A DNA stretch of 64,000 nucleotides from Bacteroides zhangwenhongii (GTDB taxonomy: Bacteria > Bacteroidota > Bacteroidia > Bacteroidales > Bacteroidaceae), in the NCBI RefSeq assembly GCF_009193325.2, contig NZ_CP059856.1, forward strand, positions 2,914,001-2,978,000. Reading direction: 5' to 3'. The notes beneath the pieces were generated by a model, which saw only the letters and a program-made list of their open reading frames with translations, made no database searches and was not told where the DNA came from. A program made the translations under genes and the position numbers. Of the stretch, positions 8,470 through 17,072 are shown in pieces; the first letter of the stretch is position 1, and every line of letters begins with the position of its first letter.

Positions 8470-10749
8470 ATGAAATTAAAAACATTCCTTCTAGTAGGAT
8501 GTTTAGGAGGTTTATTTACACTTAGCTCCTGCACAGCCCCCACTAACGTAAAAGACTATAGTGCATACGTCAACCCTTTCATCGGTACCGGTGGACATGG
8601 ACATACTTTTCCCGGCGCAGTAGTTCCCCACGGCATGATTCAGCCTAGTCCGGACACCCGGATTGACGGTTGGGACGCCTGTTCCGGTTATTATTATGCC
8701 GACTCTACAATCAATGGTTTCTCCCACACACACGTCAGCGGCACAGGGTGCTGTGATTATGGGGACGTACTGTTCATGCCAACTGTAGGCAAACAACAAT
8801 ACCTGACTACCGATCCTCAAAGTCAAGTACTAGCCTATGCCTCTTCTTTTTCTCACGAAAATGAGGTAGCCGAACCGGGATATTATGCTGTTTTTCTAGA
8901 TACTTATCAGGTAAAAGCTGAAATATCAGCCACTAAACGTGGCGCTATCCACCGTTATACTTTCCCCGAAAGTTCGGAATCCGGCTTAATCATCGATTTA
9001 GATTACAGCCTGCAACGACAGACAAACTCGGAGATGGAAATAGAAGTAATCAGTGACACGGAAATATGCGGACATAAGAAAACGACCTATTGGGCTTTCG
9101 ACCAATATATTAATTTCTATGCCAAATTCTCCCAACCGTTCTCTTACACATTGATAACAGACTCTATCACCATGGACGACGGCAAACGTCTTCCTGTCTG
9201 CAAAGCCCTGTTGCATTTCAATACAAAGAAGAATGAACAAATACTTGCGAAAGTAGGCGTCTCTGCCGTCGACATAGCAGGTGCACGCAAGAATGTCGAA
9301 TCAGAGATTCCCGGATGGGATTTTGATAAAGTACGCAAAGACGCACGACAGGCATGGAATCAATATCTGTCGAAAATTGATATTACAACTTCCGACAAGG
9401 AAGACAAGACCATCTTCTACTCCGCTCTCTATCACACAGGAATCAGCCCGAATCTGTTCAGCGATGCAGACGGACGTTATTTAGGTATGGATCTCGAAGT
9501 ACATCAGGGAGATACCGCCAATCCCGTATATACAATATTTTCCTTATGGGACACCTTCCGTGCATTGCACCCGTTAATGACGATTATCGACCCCGATCTG
9601 AATAACCAGTTTATCAATTCACTGATAAAGAAGCACCAGGAAGGCGGAATATACCCGATGTGGGATTTGGCTTCCAACTATACAGGCACCATGATTGGCT
9701 ATCATGCTGTTCCCGTCATAGTGGACGCTTACATGAAAGGATACCGTAACTTCGATGCAAAAGAAGCCTATAAAGCCTGTCTGCGTGCAGCCGAATATGA
9801 TACCACCGGTATCAAATGCCCGGACTTGGTACTGCCTCATCTCATGCCGAAAGCGAAATATTATAAAAATGCGATTGGGTATATTCCCTGCGACCGCGAA
9901 AACGAATCCGTAGCCAAAGCCTTGGAGTATGCGTATGACGACTGGTGTATCTCTATCTTCGCAGAAGCAATGAACGATTTTGAATCCAAAGCCAAATACG
10001 AACGTTTTGCCAAAGCATACGAATTCTATTTCGACAAATCAACTCGTTTCATGCGCGGACTTGATTCGAAAGGTGAATGGCGCACACCATTCAATCCGCG
10101 TGCATCAACCCATCGCAACGATGATTATTGTGAAGGAACAGCCTGGCAATGGACTTGGTTTGTACCTCACGATATAGATGGACTGGTCAATCTGATGGGT
10201 GGAGAAGACGCATTCGTTCAGAAACTCGATTCGTTATTCACGGCCGATTCATCACTCGAAGGCGAAACAACATCGTCAGACATTAGCGGACTTATCGGTC
10301 AATATGCACATGGCAACGAACCCAGCCATCATGTGATTCATTTATACAATTACGTGAACCGCCCATGGAGAACTCAAGAATTGGTGGATAGTGTTTATCG
10401 TAGTCAGTATGCCAACAGTGTAAATGGATTATCCGGTAATGAGGATTGTGGTCAGATGTCTGCCTGGTACGTTCTCAACTCCATGGGATTCTATCAGGTA
10501 TGTCCCGGAAAACCGGTATATTCTATCGGACGTCCGGCTTTCGACAAAGCAGTGATCAATCTGCCCGAAGATAAGACATTCAGTATAATAGTTAAAAACA
10601 ACTCCAAAGAGAATAAATACATTGAAAGCATATCACTGAACGGCAAATCTTTGGACACTCCATTCTTCAATCATCAGGATATGGCAAATGGTGGAACAAT
10701 GGAAATCAGTATGACCGACAAACCTAATTACAAAACACATATACCATGA
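8470..10749 (+). CDS. GH92 alpha-mannosidase, lipoprotein (BT3991-like)
   Basis: 759 aa with a lipoprotein signal whose lipobox ends at LSSC (Cys21). The GH92 hallmarks are YVNPFIGTGGHGHTFPGA near the N-terminus, E555 in CEGTAWQWTW (general acid position), HGNEPSHH, and D659 in GNEDCGQMSAW (base position). It should remove terminal alpha-mannose from oligomannose in a calcium-dependent, inverting reaction at the outer membrane or in the periplasm. The stop overlaps the start of the next GH92 gene by 4 bases (ATGA), implying translational coupling. It follows the anti-sigma gene by 37 bases. Confidence 0.93.
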   Translation: MKLKTFLLVGCLGGLFTLSSCTAPTNVKDYSAYVNPFIGTGGHGHTFPGAVVPHGMIQPSPDTRIDGWDACSGYYYADSTINGFSHTHVSGTGCCDYGDVLFMPTVGKQQYLTTDPQSQVLAYASSFSHENEVAEPGYYAVFLDTYQVKAEISATKRGAIHRYTFPESSESGLIIDLDYSLQRQTNSEMEIEVISDTEICGHKKTTYWAFDQYINFYAKFSQPFSYTLITDSITMDDGKRLPVCKALLHFNTKKNEQILAKVGVSAVDIAGARKNVESEIPGWDFDKVRKDARQAWNQYLSKIDITTSDKEDKTIFYSALYHTGISPNLFSDADGRYLGMDLEVHQGDTANPVYTIFSLWDTFRALHPLMTIIDPDLNNQFINSLIKKHQEGGIYPMWDLASNYTGTMIGYHAVPVIVDAYMKGYRNFDAKEAYKACLRAAEYDTTGIKCPDLVLPHLMPKAKYYKNAIGYIPCDRENESVAKALEYAYDDWCISIFAEAMNDFESKAKYERFAKAYEFYFDKSTRFMRGLDSKGEWRTPFNPRASTHRNDDYCEGTAWQWTWFVPHDIDGLVNLMGGEDAFVQKLDSLFTADSSLEGETTSSDISGLIGQYAHGNEPSHHVIHLYNYVNRPWRTQELVDSVYRSQYANSVNGLSGNEDCGQMSAWYVLNSMGFYQVCPGKPVYSIGRPAFDKAVINLPEDKTFSIIVKNNSKENKYIESISLNGKSLDTPFFNHQDMANGGTMEISMTDKPNYKTHIP

Positions 10750-13013
10750 AAAGAATATTATTAATTGCTTGTGTGCTTGGTTGTACACTCTTTGCCAAAG
10801 CGAAAGACTGGACACAGTATGTCAATACGCTAATGGGTTCGCAGTCCTCCTTTGAGTTATCAACAGGTAACACTTATCCCGCCATCGCCCGTCCTTGGGG
10901 AATGAACTTCTGGACTCCCCAAACAGGAAAAATGGGAGACGGATGGCAATACACCTATACTGCCAATAAGATTCGCGGTTTCAAACAAACGCACCAGCCC
11001 AGCCCGTGGATTAATGACTACGGGCAATTCTCCATCATGCCGATAGTCGGAAAACCCGTGTTTGATGAAGAAAAACGCGCCAGTTGGTTTGCTCACAAAG
11101 GAGAAACAGCTACTCCTTATTATTATAAGGTATACCTTGCCGAACATGATATAGTGGCGGAAATGACGCCGACGGAACGTGCCGTTCTTTTCCGTTTTAC
11201 TTTCCCGGAAAACGATCATTCATATATTGTGGTAGACGCTTTCGACAAAGGTTCGTATATCAAGGTGATTCCCGAAGAAAACAAGATCATCGGCTATACT
11301 ACCCGCAATAGCGGAGGAGTTCCCGAGAACTTCAAGAATTACTTTATCATCGAGTTCGACAAGCCCTTTACTTATAAAGCAACGGTAGCCAACGGCAATC
11401 TGCACGAAAACGTTACAGAACAAACGACTGATCATGCCGGAGTCATCATCGGATTCCGGACACATAAAGGTGAGCAGGTACACGCCCGCATCGCCTCTTC
11501 CTTTATCAGCTTCGAGCAGGCTGCCACCAATATGAAAGAGTTGGGCAAAGACAATATTGAGCAGCTAGCCAAGCAAGGAAAAGAAGCTTGGAATCAGGTT
11601 TTGGGCAAGATAGAAGTGGAAGGTGGAAATCTTGACCAATATCGTACATTCTACTCATGTCTGTACCGCTCCTTACTCTTTCCGCGTAAATTCTACGAAC
11701 TGGACGCAGCAGGAAAGCCCATTCACTACAGCCCGTACAACGGACAAGTATTGTCGGGTTATATGTATACCGACACAGGTTTTTGGGATACATTCCGTTG
11801 CCTGTTCCCATTATTGAACCTGATGTATCCTTCCATCAACAAGGAAATGCAGGAAGGACTTATCAATACGTACAAAGAAAGCGGATTCTTCCCCGAATGG
11901 GCAAGTCCCGGACACAGAGGGTGTATGGTGGGAAATAACTCTGCCTCTGTCTTGGTAGATGCCTATATGAAAGGCGTCAAAGTAGACGATATCAAGACCT
12001 TGTATGAGGGTTTGCTTCACGGGACAGAGAATGTTCATCCTCAGGTTTCTTCAACAGGACGCCTAGGACACGAATACTACAACAAACTGGGTTATGTTCC
12101 GTATGACGTAAAAATCAATGAGAACGCCGCCCGCACTTTGGAATACGCTTACGATGACTGGTGCATTTATAAACTGGCCAAAGAACTGAAACGTCCGAAA
12201 AAAGAAATCAGTCTCTTCGCCAAACGTGCCATGAACTATAAGAATCTTTTCGACAAGGAGTCTAAACTGATGCGCGGACGCAATGCGGACGGTACATTCC
12301 AATCTCCGTTCTCTCCGCTGAAATGGGGTGACGCCTTTACGGAAGGCAACAGTTGGCACTACACCTGGTCTGTATTCCATGATCCTCAAGGACTTATCGA
12401 CCTGATGGGCGGAAAAAAAGAGTTTATCACTATGATGGATTCCGTATTCGCCGTACCTCCCGTTTTCGATGAAAGCTACTACGGACAGGTGATTCACGAA
12501 ATCCGTGAAATGACCGTTATGAATATGGGTAACTACGCACATGGCAACCAGCCCATCCAGCACATGATTTATCTGTACGACTATGCAGGTCAACCCTGGA
12601 AAGCCCAATATTGGTTACGACAGGTTATGGACCGGATGTACACTCCCGGACCGGACGGGTATTGCGGTGATGAAGACAACGGACAGACTTCCGCCTGGTA
12701 TGTATTCTCTGCCCTCGGCTTCTATCCTGTATGTCCGGGTACGGATGAATATATTGTAGGCGCTCCATTATTCAAGAAAGCCACCCTTCACTTCGAAAAC
12801 GGCAATAGTCTGGTGATTGACGCTCCAAATAACAGCAAGAAGAATTTCTATATCAACTCCATGAGCTTCAACGGAACCGATTATACCAAGAATTATCTTC
12901 GTCACGGAGATTTATTCAATGGAGGAACTATCAAAGTAGATATGAGCAACAAGCCCAATCAAGACAGAGGAACAAAAGAAGAGGATATGCCTTATTCTTT
13001 CTCTAAAGAGTAA
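10746..13013 (+). CDS. GH92 alpha-1,2-mannosidase (BT3990-like), periplasmic
   Basis: 755 aa. The signal peptide MKRILLIACVLGCTLFAKA has an AKA signal peptidase I site and no lipobox, so the enzyme is probably soluble in the periplasm, unlike its two neighbours. E533 in TEGNSWHYTW and D642/D644 in GDEDNGQTSAW fall at the numbers I recall for the acid and base of characterised BT3990, an alpha-1,2-mannosidase; this supports orthology or identity. The motif HGNQPIQH replaces HGNEPSHH of the other two GH92s. Last gene of the plus-strand arm, followed by a hairpin terminator at 13025-13054. Confidence 0.94.
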   Translation: MKRILLIACVLGCTLFAKAKDWTQYVNTLMGSQSSFELSTGNTYPAIARPWGMNFWTPQTGKMGDGWQYTYTANKIRGFKQTHQPSPWINDYGQFSIMPIVGKPVFDEEKRASWFAHKGETATPYYYKVYLAEHDIVAEMTPTERAVLFRFTFPENDHSYIVVDAFDKGSYIKVIPEENKIIGYTTRNSGGVPENFKNYFIIEFDKPFTYKATVANGNLHENVTEQTTDHAGVIIGFRTHKGEQVHARIASSFISFEQAATNMKELGKDNIEQLAKQGKEAWNQVLGKIEVEGGNLDQYRTFYSCLYRSLLFPRKFYELDAAGKPIHYSPYNGQVLSGYMYTDTGFWDTFRCLFPLLNLMYPSINKEMQEGLINTYKESGFFPEWASPGHRGCMVGNNSASVLVDAYMKGVKVDDIKTLYEGLLHGTENVHPQVSSTGRLGHEYYNKLGYVPYDVKINENAARTLEYAYDDWCIYKLAKELKRPKKEISLFAKRAMNYKNLFDKESKLMRGRNADGTFQSPFSPLKWGDAFTEGNSWHYTWSVFHDPQGLIDLMGGKKEFITMMDSVFAVPPVFDESYYGQVIHEIREMTVMNMGNYAHGNQPIQHMIYLYDYAGQPWKAQYWLRQVMDRMYTPGPDGYCGDEDNGQTSAWYVFSALGFYPVCPGTDEYIVGAPLFKKATLHFENGNSLVIDAPNNSKKNFYINSMSFNGTDYTKNYLRHGDLFNGGTIKVDMSNKPNQDRGTKEEDMPYSFSKE

Positions 13014-13024
13014 ATCTATCAGAC

Positions 13025-13054
13025 GCGGATTAACGCAAATTAGCGTTAATCCGC
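13025..13054 (+). terminator. Hairpin terminator after the GH92 operon
   Basis: A perfect 12-bp stem GCGGATTAACGC / GCGTTAATCCGC with a 6-base loop begins 12 bases after the GH92 stop, followed by an AT-rich ATTTAAAT tract. The stem sequence resembles the hairpin at 171-221. Confidence 0.6.
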
Positions 13055-13232
13055 ATTTAAATCTACAATATTTTTACATTTATCTGTGACGGAGCTCTTA
13101 ATATAAGAACCCAACTATCCACAGAGGCAAGGTTGACTGCAAAAGTCTCACGTACAGTACCAATTTTCCCAGGATGGGAAGTGAGAGCATATAATAAGTT
13201 AGAATTATCCAAGCGAAAGATAAATATAAGCA

Positions 13233-13288
13233 TTTGCTGTTTGCAAACAGCAAAAAACGCCATAAATTGCTGTCCACAAACAGCAAAT
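13233..13288. promoter_or_regulatory. Pair of palindromic operator-like sites
   Basis: 13233-13254 is a perfect 22-bp palindrome with half-site TTTGCTGTTTG. 13266-13288 is a related imperfect palindrome with half-sites ATTGCTGT and ACAGCAAAT. They lie 93-148 bases before the ATG at 13381, just upstream of its TACTTTTG promoter element at 13354-13361. The arrangement fits two binding sites for one dimeric regulator. The rest of the 367-base gap 13014-13380 holds only the upstream terminator. Confidence 0.45.
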
Positions 13289-13353
13289 CACACAATCCCC
13301 CTCTTTTTATCAAGATTCCTACTAAAAGAAATAGCCGGGAAGTATCTTTTCAC

Positions 13354-13361
13354 TACTTTTG
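13354..13361 (+). promoter_or_regulatory. -7 promoter element of the DUF6078-like gene
   Basis: TACTTTTG matches TAnnTTTG and lies 19 bases before the ATG at 13381, giving a very short leader. Confidence 0.45.
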
Positions 13362-13380
13362 CTCCTACAAACAACACCTT

Positions 13381-13821
13381 ATGAAAATGAAAGAGAAACT
13401 TGACTTCTCAGAAGTCCCCTACCAATATGCGATGTGCCTTAATCAACAATGCCCGAAGGCCGACACCTGTCTCAGACAACTTGCCGAACAAAGTGTACCG
13501 GAGGAAGTTGAATATTGGTCAATTATCAGTCCCAAACGTTTAAACTCAATAAAAGGCGATTGCCCCTACTATCGTTCCAATATCAAGGCACGCTATGCAA
13601 AAGGATTTATCGGGATCTTAGAGAGTCTGCCTCATAAGCAGATGGAAAACGTAATTTCCCACTTAATAAGTTTCTTCAACCGAAGGACCTATTACCGTGT
13701 CCGCAAAGGTGAACGTTTACTCTCTCCTGCCGAACAACAACAATTTATAAACATCCTTAAGTACTGCGGTGTTTCCCAGCCACTAAAGTTCGATAAGTAT
13801 ATCGAAGCTTATGATTGGTAG
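13381..13821 (+). CDS. DUF6078-like cysteine-motif protein (146 aa)
   Basis: The start at 13381 was chosen because TACTTTTG lies 19 bases upstream and the open frame before it reads through promoter sequence. The N-terminal half has four spaced cysteines (AMCLNQQCPKADTCLRQ and later KGDCPYY), which look like a zinc or other metal site. The C-terminal half is helical and basic (FFNRRTYYRVRKGERLLSPAEQQQF). I believe this is the Bacteroides family called DUF6078, with no known function. It sits between the two arms of the PUL but its operator-like palindromes and own promoter suggest separate control. Confidence 0.7.
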   Translation: MKMKEKLDFSEVPYQYAMCLNQQCPKADTCLRQLAEQSVPEEVEYWSIISPKRLNSIKGDCPYYRSNIKARYAKGFIGILESLPHKQMENVISHLISFFNRRTYYRVRKGERLLSPAEQQQFINILKYCGVSQPLKFDKYIEAYDW

Positions 13822-13844
13822 CAAGCCGTAAGTGCCATGATAAT

Positions 13845-13902
13845 GCCGTTCCTTTGTCACAGTTGTGCCATCGAATTGGCACGATTGTGACAAAGGAATG
13901 GC
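13845..13902. repeat. Long near-perfect inverted repeat
   Basis: Left arm 13845-13870 begins GCCGTTCCTTTGTCACA; right arm 13877-13902 ends TGTGACAAAGGAATGGC. The two 26-base arms pair with about three mismatches around a 6-base loop. Further copies of the TGTGACA and GGCACAACTGTGACA wording follow to about 13925. It lies just after the DUF6078-like gene, in the convergent gap 13822-14081. Confidence 0.7.
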
Positions 13903-13983
13903 ACAACTGTGACACCGTAGTGACACAAGCCATTCAATCTAAAGTATTCGTCACGTACTTGCCGACAAATGAAAAGAAAGAAG

Positions 13984-14019
13984 ATTACCCCTGCCACAAT
14001 TATCTGTAACAGGGGTAAT
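13984..14019. terminator. Bidirectional hairpin between convergent genes
   Basis: A perfect 10-bp stem ATTACCCCTG (13984-13993) / CAGGGGTAAT (14010-14019) with a 16-base loop lies between the plus-strand gene ending at 13821 and the minus-strand gene ending at 14082. Confidence 0.55.
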
Positions 14020-14081
14020 TTACATAAAAGGATTACCCTCTTCTTTTTTCTTATAAAGGCTATATCTACCGAAAAGCTCTA

Positions 14082-15587
14082 TTATTTATAGACTATTTCC
14101 GTAGCCGCATCTTTAGTCAAGTTTGGAATCTCCTGTCCTTTCTTCAGATAAAGAGTCTTGAGCTTATCACTACGCTTGACATTCAATGTTGTCAATGCCG
14201 GACATTCTGAAACATCGATAGAAGTTACTTCGTCATAACTTGCATACCAGGAATAAAGGCTTAGGTTAGACGTTTCCAACTTAGTAGAAATAATCTTTAA
14301 ACTGTTACGCTCAGAATATCCATAATAACCCGCACCGTCAAATTCGGTTATCGGATTGTCACCCAAATTATATTCCTCACAATTGTTGAGGCTATTTCCA
14401 GACACCTTTTCCACCTGATGCAAACCTGAAATATCAAGTTTCTCCATATTGGTGCAATAACCCAAAGTCAAAGTCTTCAGGTTCGGGAAGTTTTCAATAC
14501 CGGTAAGGTCTTTCAAATCGTCGTAATACGAACTGTTAGAGAACACAGTTGCCTCACGACCCGCATCAAGCACAATACATTGAGAAGCGGTAAGCTGAAG
14601 CACCCATTGCTTCGCACTCACAACCTTCATTAGATTAGCGTCAGGTATTTCAACCACCTCTACACCGGGTGTTTTCTGTACCACAGATATTTCGCTGAAC
14701 ATAGAAGAATTGGTAGCATTGCTAATGCGGATTGTACCGCCGCGCGTATCCGGCGCCTCAGATAACTGATAGCTCAGAGTAACTGTCTTCAAGCCATCTT
14801 CACCTTCTACCGGTACAGATACCTTTTCGTCGGTTATCCAATCGTATCCTTTCAGAATGTCAACTTTGTAGTCGACGTTATATCGCACAGTAAATGAAAC
14901 TTCACGTGCGGCAAGATCGTCGTACATCAAGACATTTTCGCTCGGAATGATCGCATTAGTTTGTGCTTGAGTGACGTTCACCACTACCGATTTTTCTACC
15001 AGCGGACTTGAGAGTGTGATTGCCGTAGTACGATCTTTATACGTCTCATTCGCCAATGTCTTGAAAGAATAAGTGACCTTTCCTCCAAATTCACTTCGCT
15101 TATTGAACGAAATCCACTCCTCTCCTCCATCGCTGAAAGAGATGGTAGGTTCTGCCACATTGGTGGTAAGCTGAATGGAAACTGTATTTTCCGCATTCGA
15201 TACGGACACATTTTCTTCAGAAAGCAGACTCATCAGATAAGCAGGTGCAACCTCTATCTGCAAAGGAGCAACTTGCGCACCGGTAAAGAACTTGAAAGTA
15301 GCCGTACGCAGCTCGTCCAGATCGTTCGGATCAACTGTAAAAGTCACCTCGTCACCGTCTCGTCCGGAAGTGACGGACGGAAACACCCAGTCGCACATAC
15401 CGGACAAACGCCAGTCACCGGAACTGCTGACCGTGATCGCTACATCCCCCCCCTTTTTATCCATTTGGATAATATTGGTCGACAACGAGATAGCATCGCC
15501 ACCGCTTGTCGCTTCATCATCGTCGGAACACCCCCACAATAAAAAGGTTGCCGACAATACCATCATAAATCTATTTATCAATTTCAT
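14082..15587 (-). CDS. BACON-domain lipoprotein with C-terminal leucine-rich segment (BT3988-like)
   Basis: 501 aa from the ATG at 15587; an ATG three codons upstream is possible. The signal ends in the lipobox LWGC, followed by an acidic SDDDE surface-export-like tract. BACON-type Ig-like repeats follow (GGDVAITVSSSGDWRLSG...W; a second around VAEPTISFSDGGEEWISF; a third around NVDYKVDILKGYDWI). The C-terminal ~150 residues have leucine-rich, BspA-like wording (LKTLTLGYCTNMEKLDIS, CPALTTLNVKRSDKLKTLYLKKG). No catalytic motif is visible. It is the last gene of the susC-led operon, so a surface glycan or mucin binding role is likely but inferred. Confidence 0.75.
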   Translation of the reverse strand: MKLINRFMMVLSATFLLWGCSDDDEATSGGDAISLSTNIIQMDKKGGDVAITVSSSGDWRLSGMCDWVFPSVTSGRDGDEVTFTVDPNDLDELRTATFKFFTGAQVAPLQIEVAPAYLMSLLSEENVSVSNAENTVSIQLTTNVAEPTISFSDGGEEWISFNKRSEFGGKVTYSFKTLANETYKDRTTAITLSSPLVEKSVVVNVTQAQTNAIIPSENVLMYDDLAAREVSFTVRYNVDYKVDILKGYDWITDEKVSVPVEGEDGLKTVTLSYQLSEAPDTRGGTIRISNATNSSMFSEISVVQKTPGVEVVEIPDANLMKVVSAKQWVLQLTASQCIVLDAGREATVFSNSSYYDDLKDLTGIENFPNLKTLTLGYCTNMEKLDISGLHQVEKVSGNSLNNCEEYNLGDNPITEFDGAGYYGYSERNSLKIISTKLETSNLSLYSWYASYDEVTSIDVSECPALTTLNVKRSDKLKTLYLKKGQEIPNLTKDAATEIVYK

Positions 15588-15625
15588 CTTTATCATTCAT
15601 TTTTAAGGTAAAACAAAACTTCTCA

Positions 15626-17047
15626 TTAGAGCGGCACACGCTCGGTGCTGTTCTTCCCATACTTGAACTTCGGATAGATAAGCTCTTCATCATACAACCC
15701 GCGGCATACAGTTTGGCAACGGGACACTTGATAACTATACTTATTCGGATCGAGTGCGAAGAACATATAATATCCGTAACCCGCAGCACGCCGACTGCGT
15801 GCCGTTGATTCGCTGGAATCTCCACTTCCCCGATTAAGCTCTATCGACATACCGCCACATTGCTTCACAGTCATCCCCGTACCTGGAGAAGCAGCACCAC
15901 CATAATCGGCTACCGCATAATCACAATACTGACCGGGAGTCACACCGTCAATCACCTGGAGGCTATTGGAATACATGGCTCCCAAATTATAAAGCGAAAC
16001 TATCTTTTCGGGCATTGCCAATTTACATTCGTACATCAACCGTGAACCTGCATACGTTGACGGTTGCGCCAACCACGGATTGTTCAAATCAGGATAATCG
16101 GAATACTCATCGTCAAAACCTACACCGTCCAGATTGTAAGCACGACAATAGGCCGCCAATTCGCGGGCAAACTCTTTGGCTCCCATATCCGACAGTTGAG
16201 CACAACCTGCCTGGTCATGGTTACCCAATACACTGATGATAACTTTCATGCCCGCCTTGCGGAGCGGTTGCAGGTATTGTTCGTTATTGTCGAGCAAGAA
16301 CTGCACATTTTCGTTGTTCTTGAGATAAACGCGATTGGTCACGGAATTCCAGTTGATGTTGGCGGCAAACAGCACAACGTGGTCGAAGAAATACTTACCG
16401 CTTGCTGTCAAGAATTCAAGCGCATTCAGCGGATTAGTATCATTTACCTCAAAATAAAGCACATTGGTCACAGCACCTTCACCTTTGAAAGTGTTCGGCA
16501 TATTTCGGCAATCTTTTACGAGAAGTACCATGTGAGCGGACGTTTCGGTAAACGTTACCCCTTCGGTAGGCGAAGAGGCTGTCAAGGGTACGATATAGGT
16601 TTTCCCTTCTTCCATTCCATCGAAAGCGGTAAGCGTCACCTTTACGCTCGGAGTACTTTTATCATCCGGCGCAAGCAAGAAAATTCCATCGTGAGCAATC
16701 TTCACGTTCTCGGCAGGAAAGAGTTCAAAGTCGGTGTTATGGATAGCGTTGTAAGTGTCTTTATAGGCCTCATCCACCGCGATTTTCACATCCACCCCTT
16801 TTTGCGGAAGCTTGGAAAGGCTGAATATCACGTTCGTGCTATATTCCGCATCGCGCAATTCCACTACCGAATTGTTCTTGTTCGTGCTCTCGTCGAGCAA
16901 CAAACCGTTCAGTTGAGTAGCACCCAGATAGGGGGTTTCGTCTACATTGCTTCCCACATTGATGTCTTCCTCACAAGAAGTAAGGAAAAGAACGGAACAT
17001 ACCGCCAACGACAAGAAGCCATATTTAATAGTATTCATTCTATTCAT
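15626..17047 (-). CDS. GH18 endo-beta-N-acetylglucosaminidase (EndoBT-3987-like), lipoprotein
   Basis: 473 aa with a lipoprotein signal (FLTSCEED). Residues ~30-160 form an N-terminal DUF1735 beta-sandwich and ~170-460 a GH18 TIM barrel. The catalytic motif DGVGFDDEYS places D312 and E314 as the substrate-assisted pair, the numbers I recall for EndoBT-3987. That enzyme cuts the chitobiose core of high-mannose N-glycans at the cell surface. It lies downstream of the two binding-protein genes in the susC operon. A long antisense open frame covering it is a shadow of codon bias. Confidence 0.95.
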   Translation of the reverse strand: MNRMNTIKYGFLSLAVCSVLFLTSCEEDINVGSNVDETPYLGATQLNGLLLDESTNKNNSVVELRDAEYSTNVIFSLSKLPQKGVDVKIAVDEAYKDTYNAIHNTDFELFPAENVKIAHDGIFLLAPDDKSTPSVKVTLTAFDGMEEGKTYIVPLTASSPTEGVTFTETSAHMVLLVKDCRNMPNTFKGEGAVTNVLYFEVNDTNPLNALEFLTASGKYFFDHVVLFAANINWNSVTNRVYLKNNENVQFLLDNNEQYLQPLRKAGMKVIISVLGNHDQAGCAQLSDMGAKEFARELAAYCRAYNLDGVGFDDEYSDYPDLNNPWLAQPSTYAGSRLMYECKLAMPEKIVSLYNLGAMYSNSLQVIDGVTPGQYCDYAVADYGGAASPGTGMTVKQCGGMSIELNRGSGDSSESTARSRRAAGYGYYMFFALDPNKYSYQVSRCQTVCRGLYDEELIYPKFKYGKNSTERVPL

Positions 17048-17072
17048 AATCAGAATTTTGTTTGGTTAATTG

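Noticed and set aside
10746..13013. The HGNQPIQH motif as a sign that this GH92 lacks its catalytic acid
   Set aside because: The acid is E533 in TEGNSW, which is present; the Gln is at about residue 602 and is not the acid.
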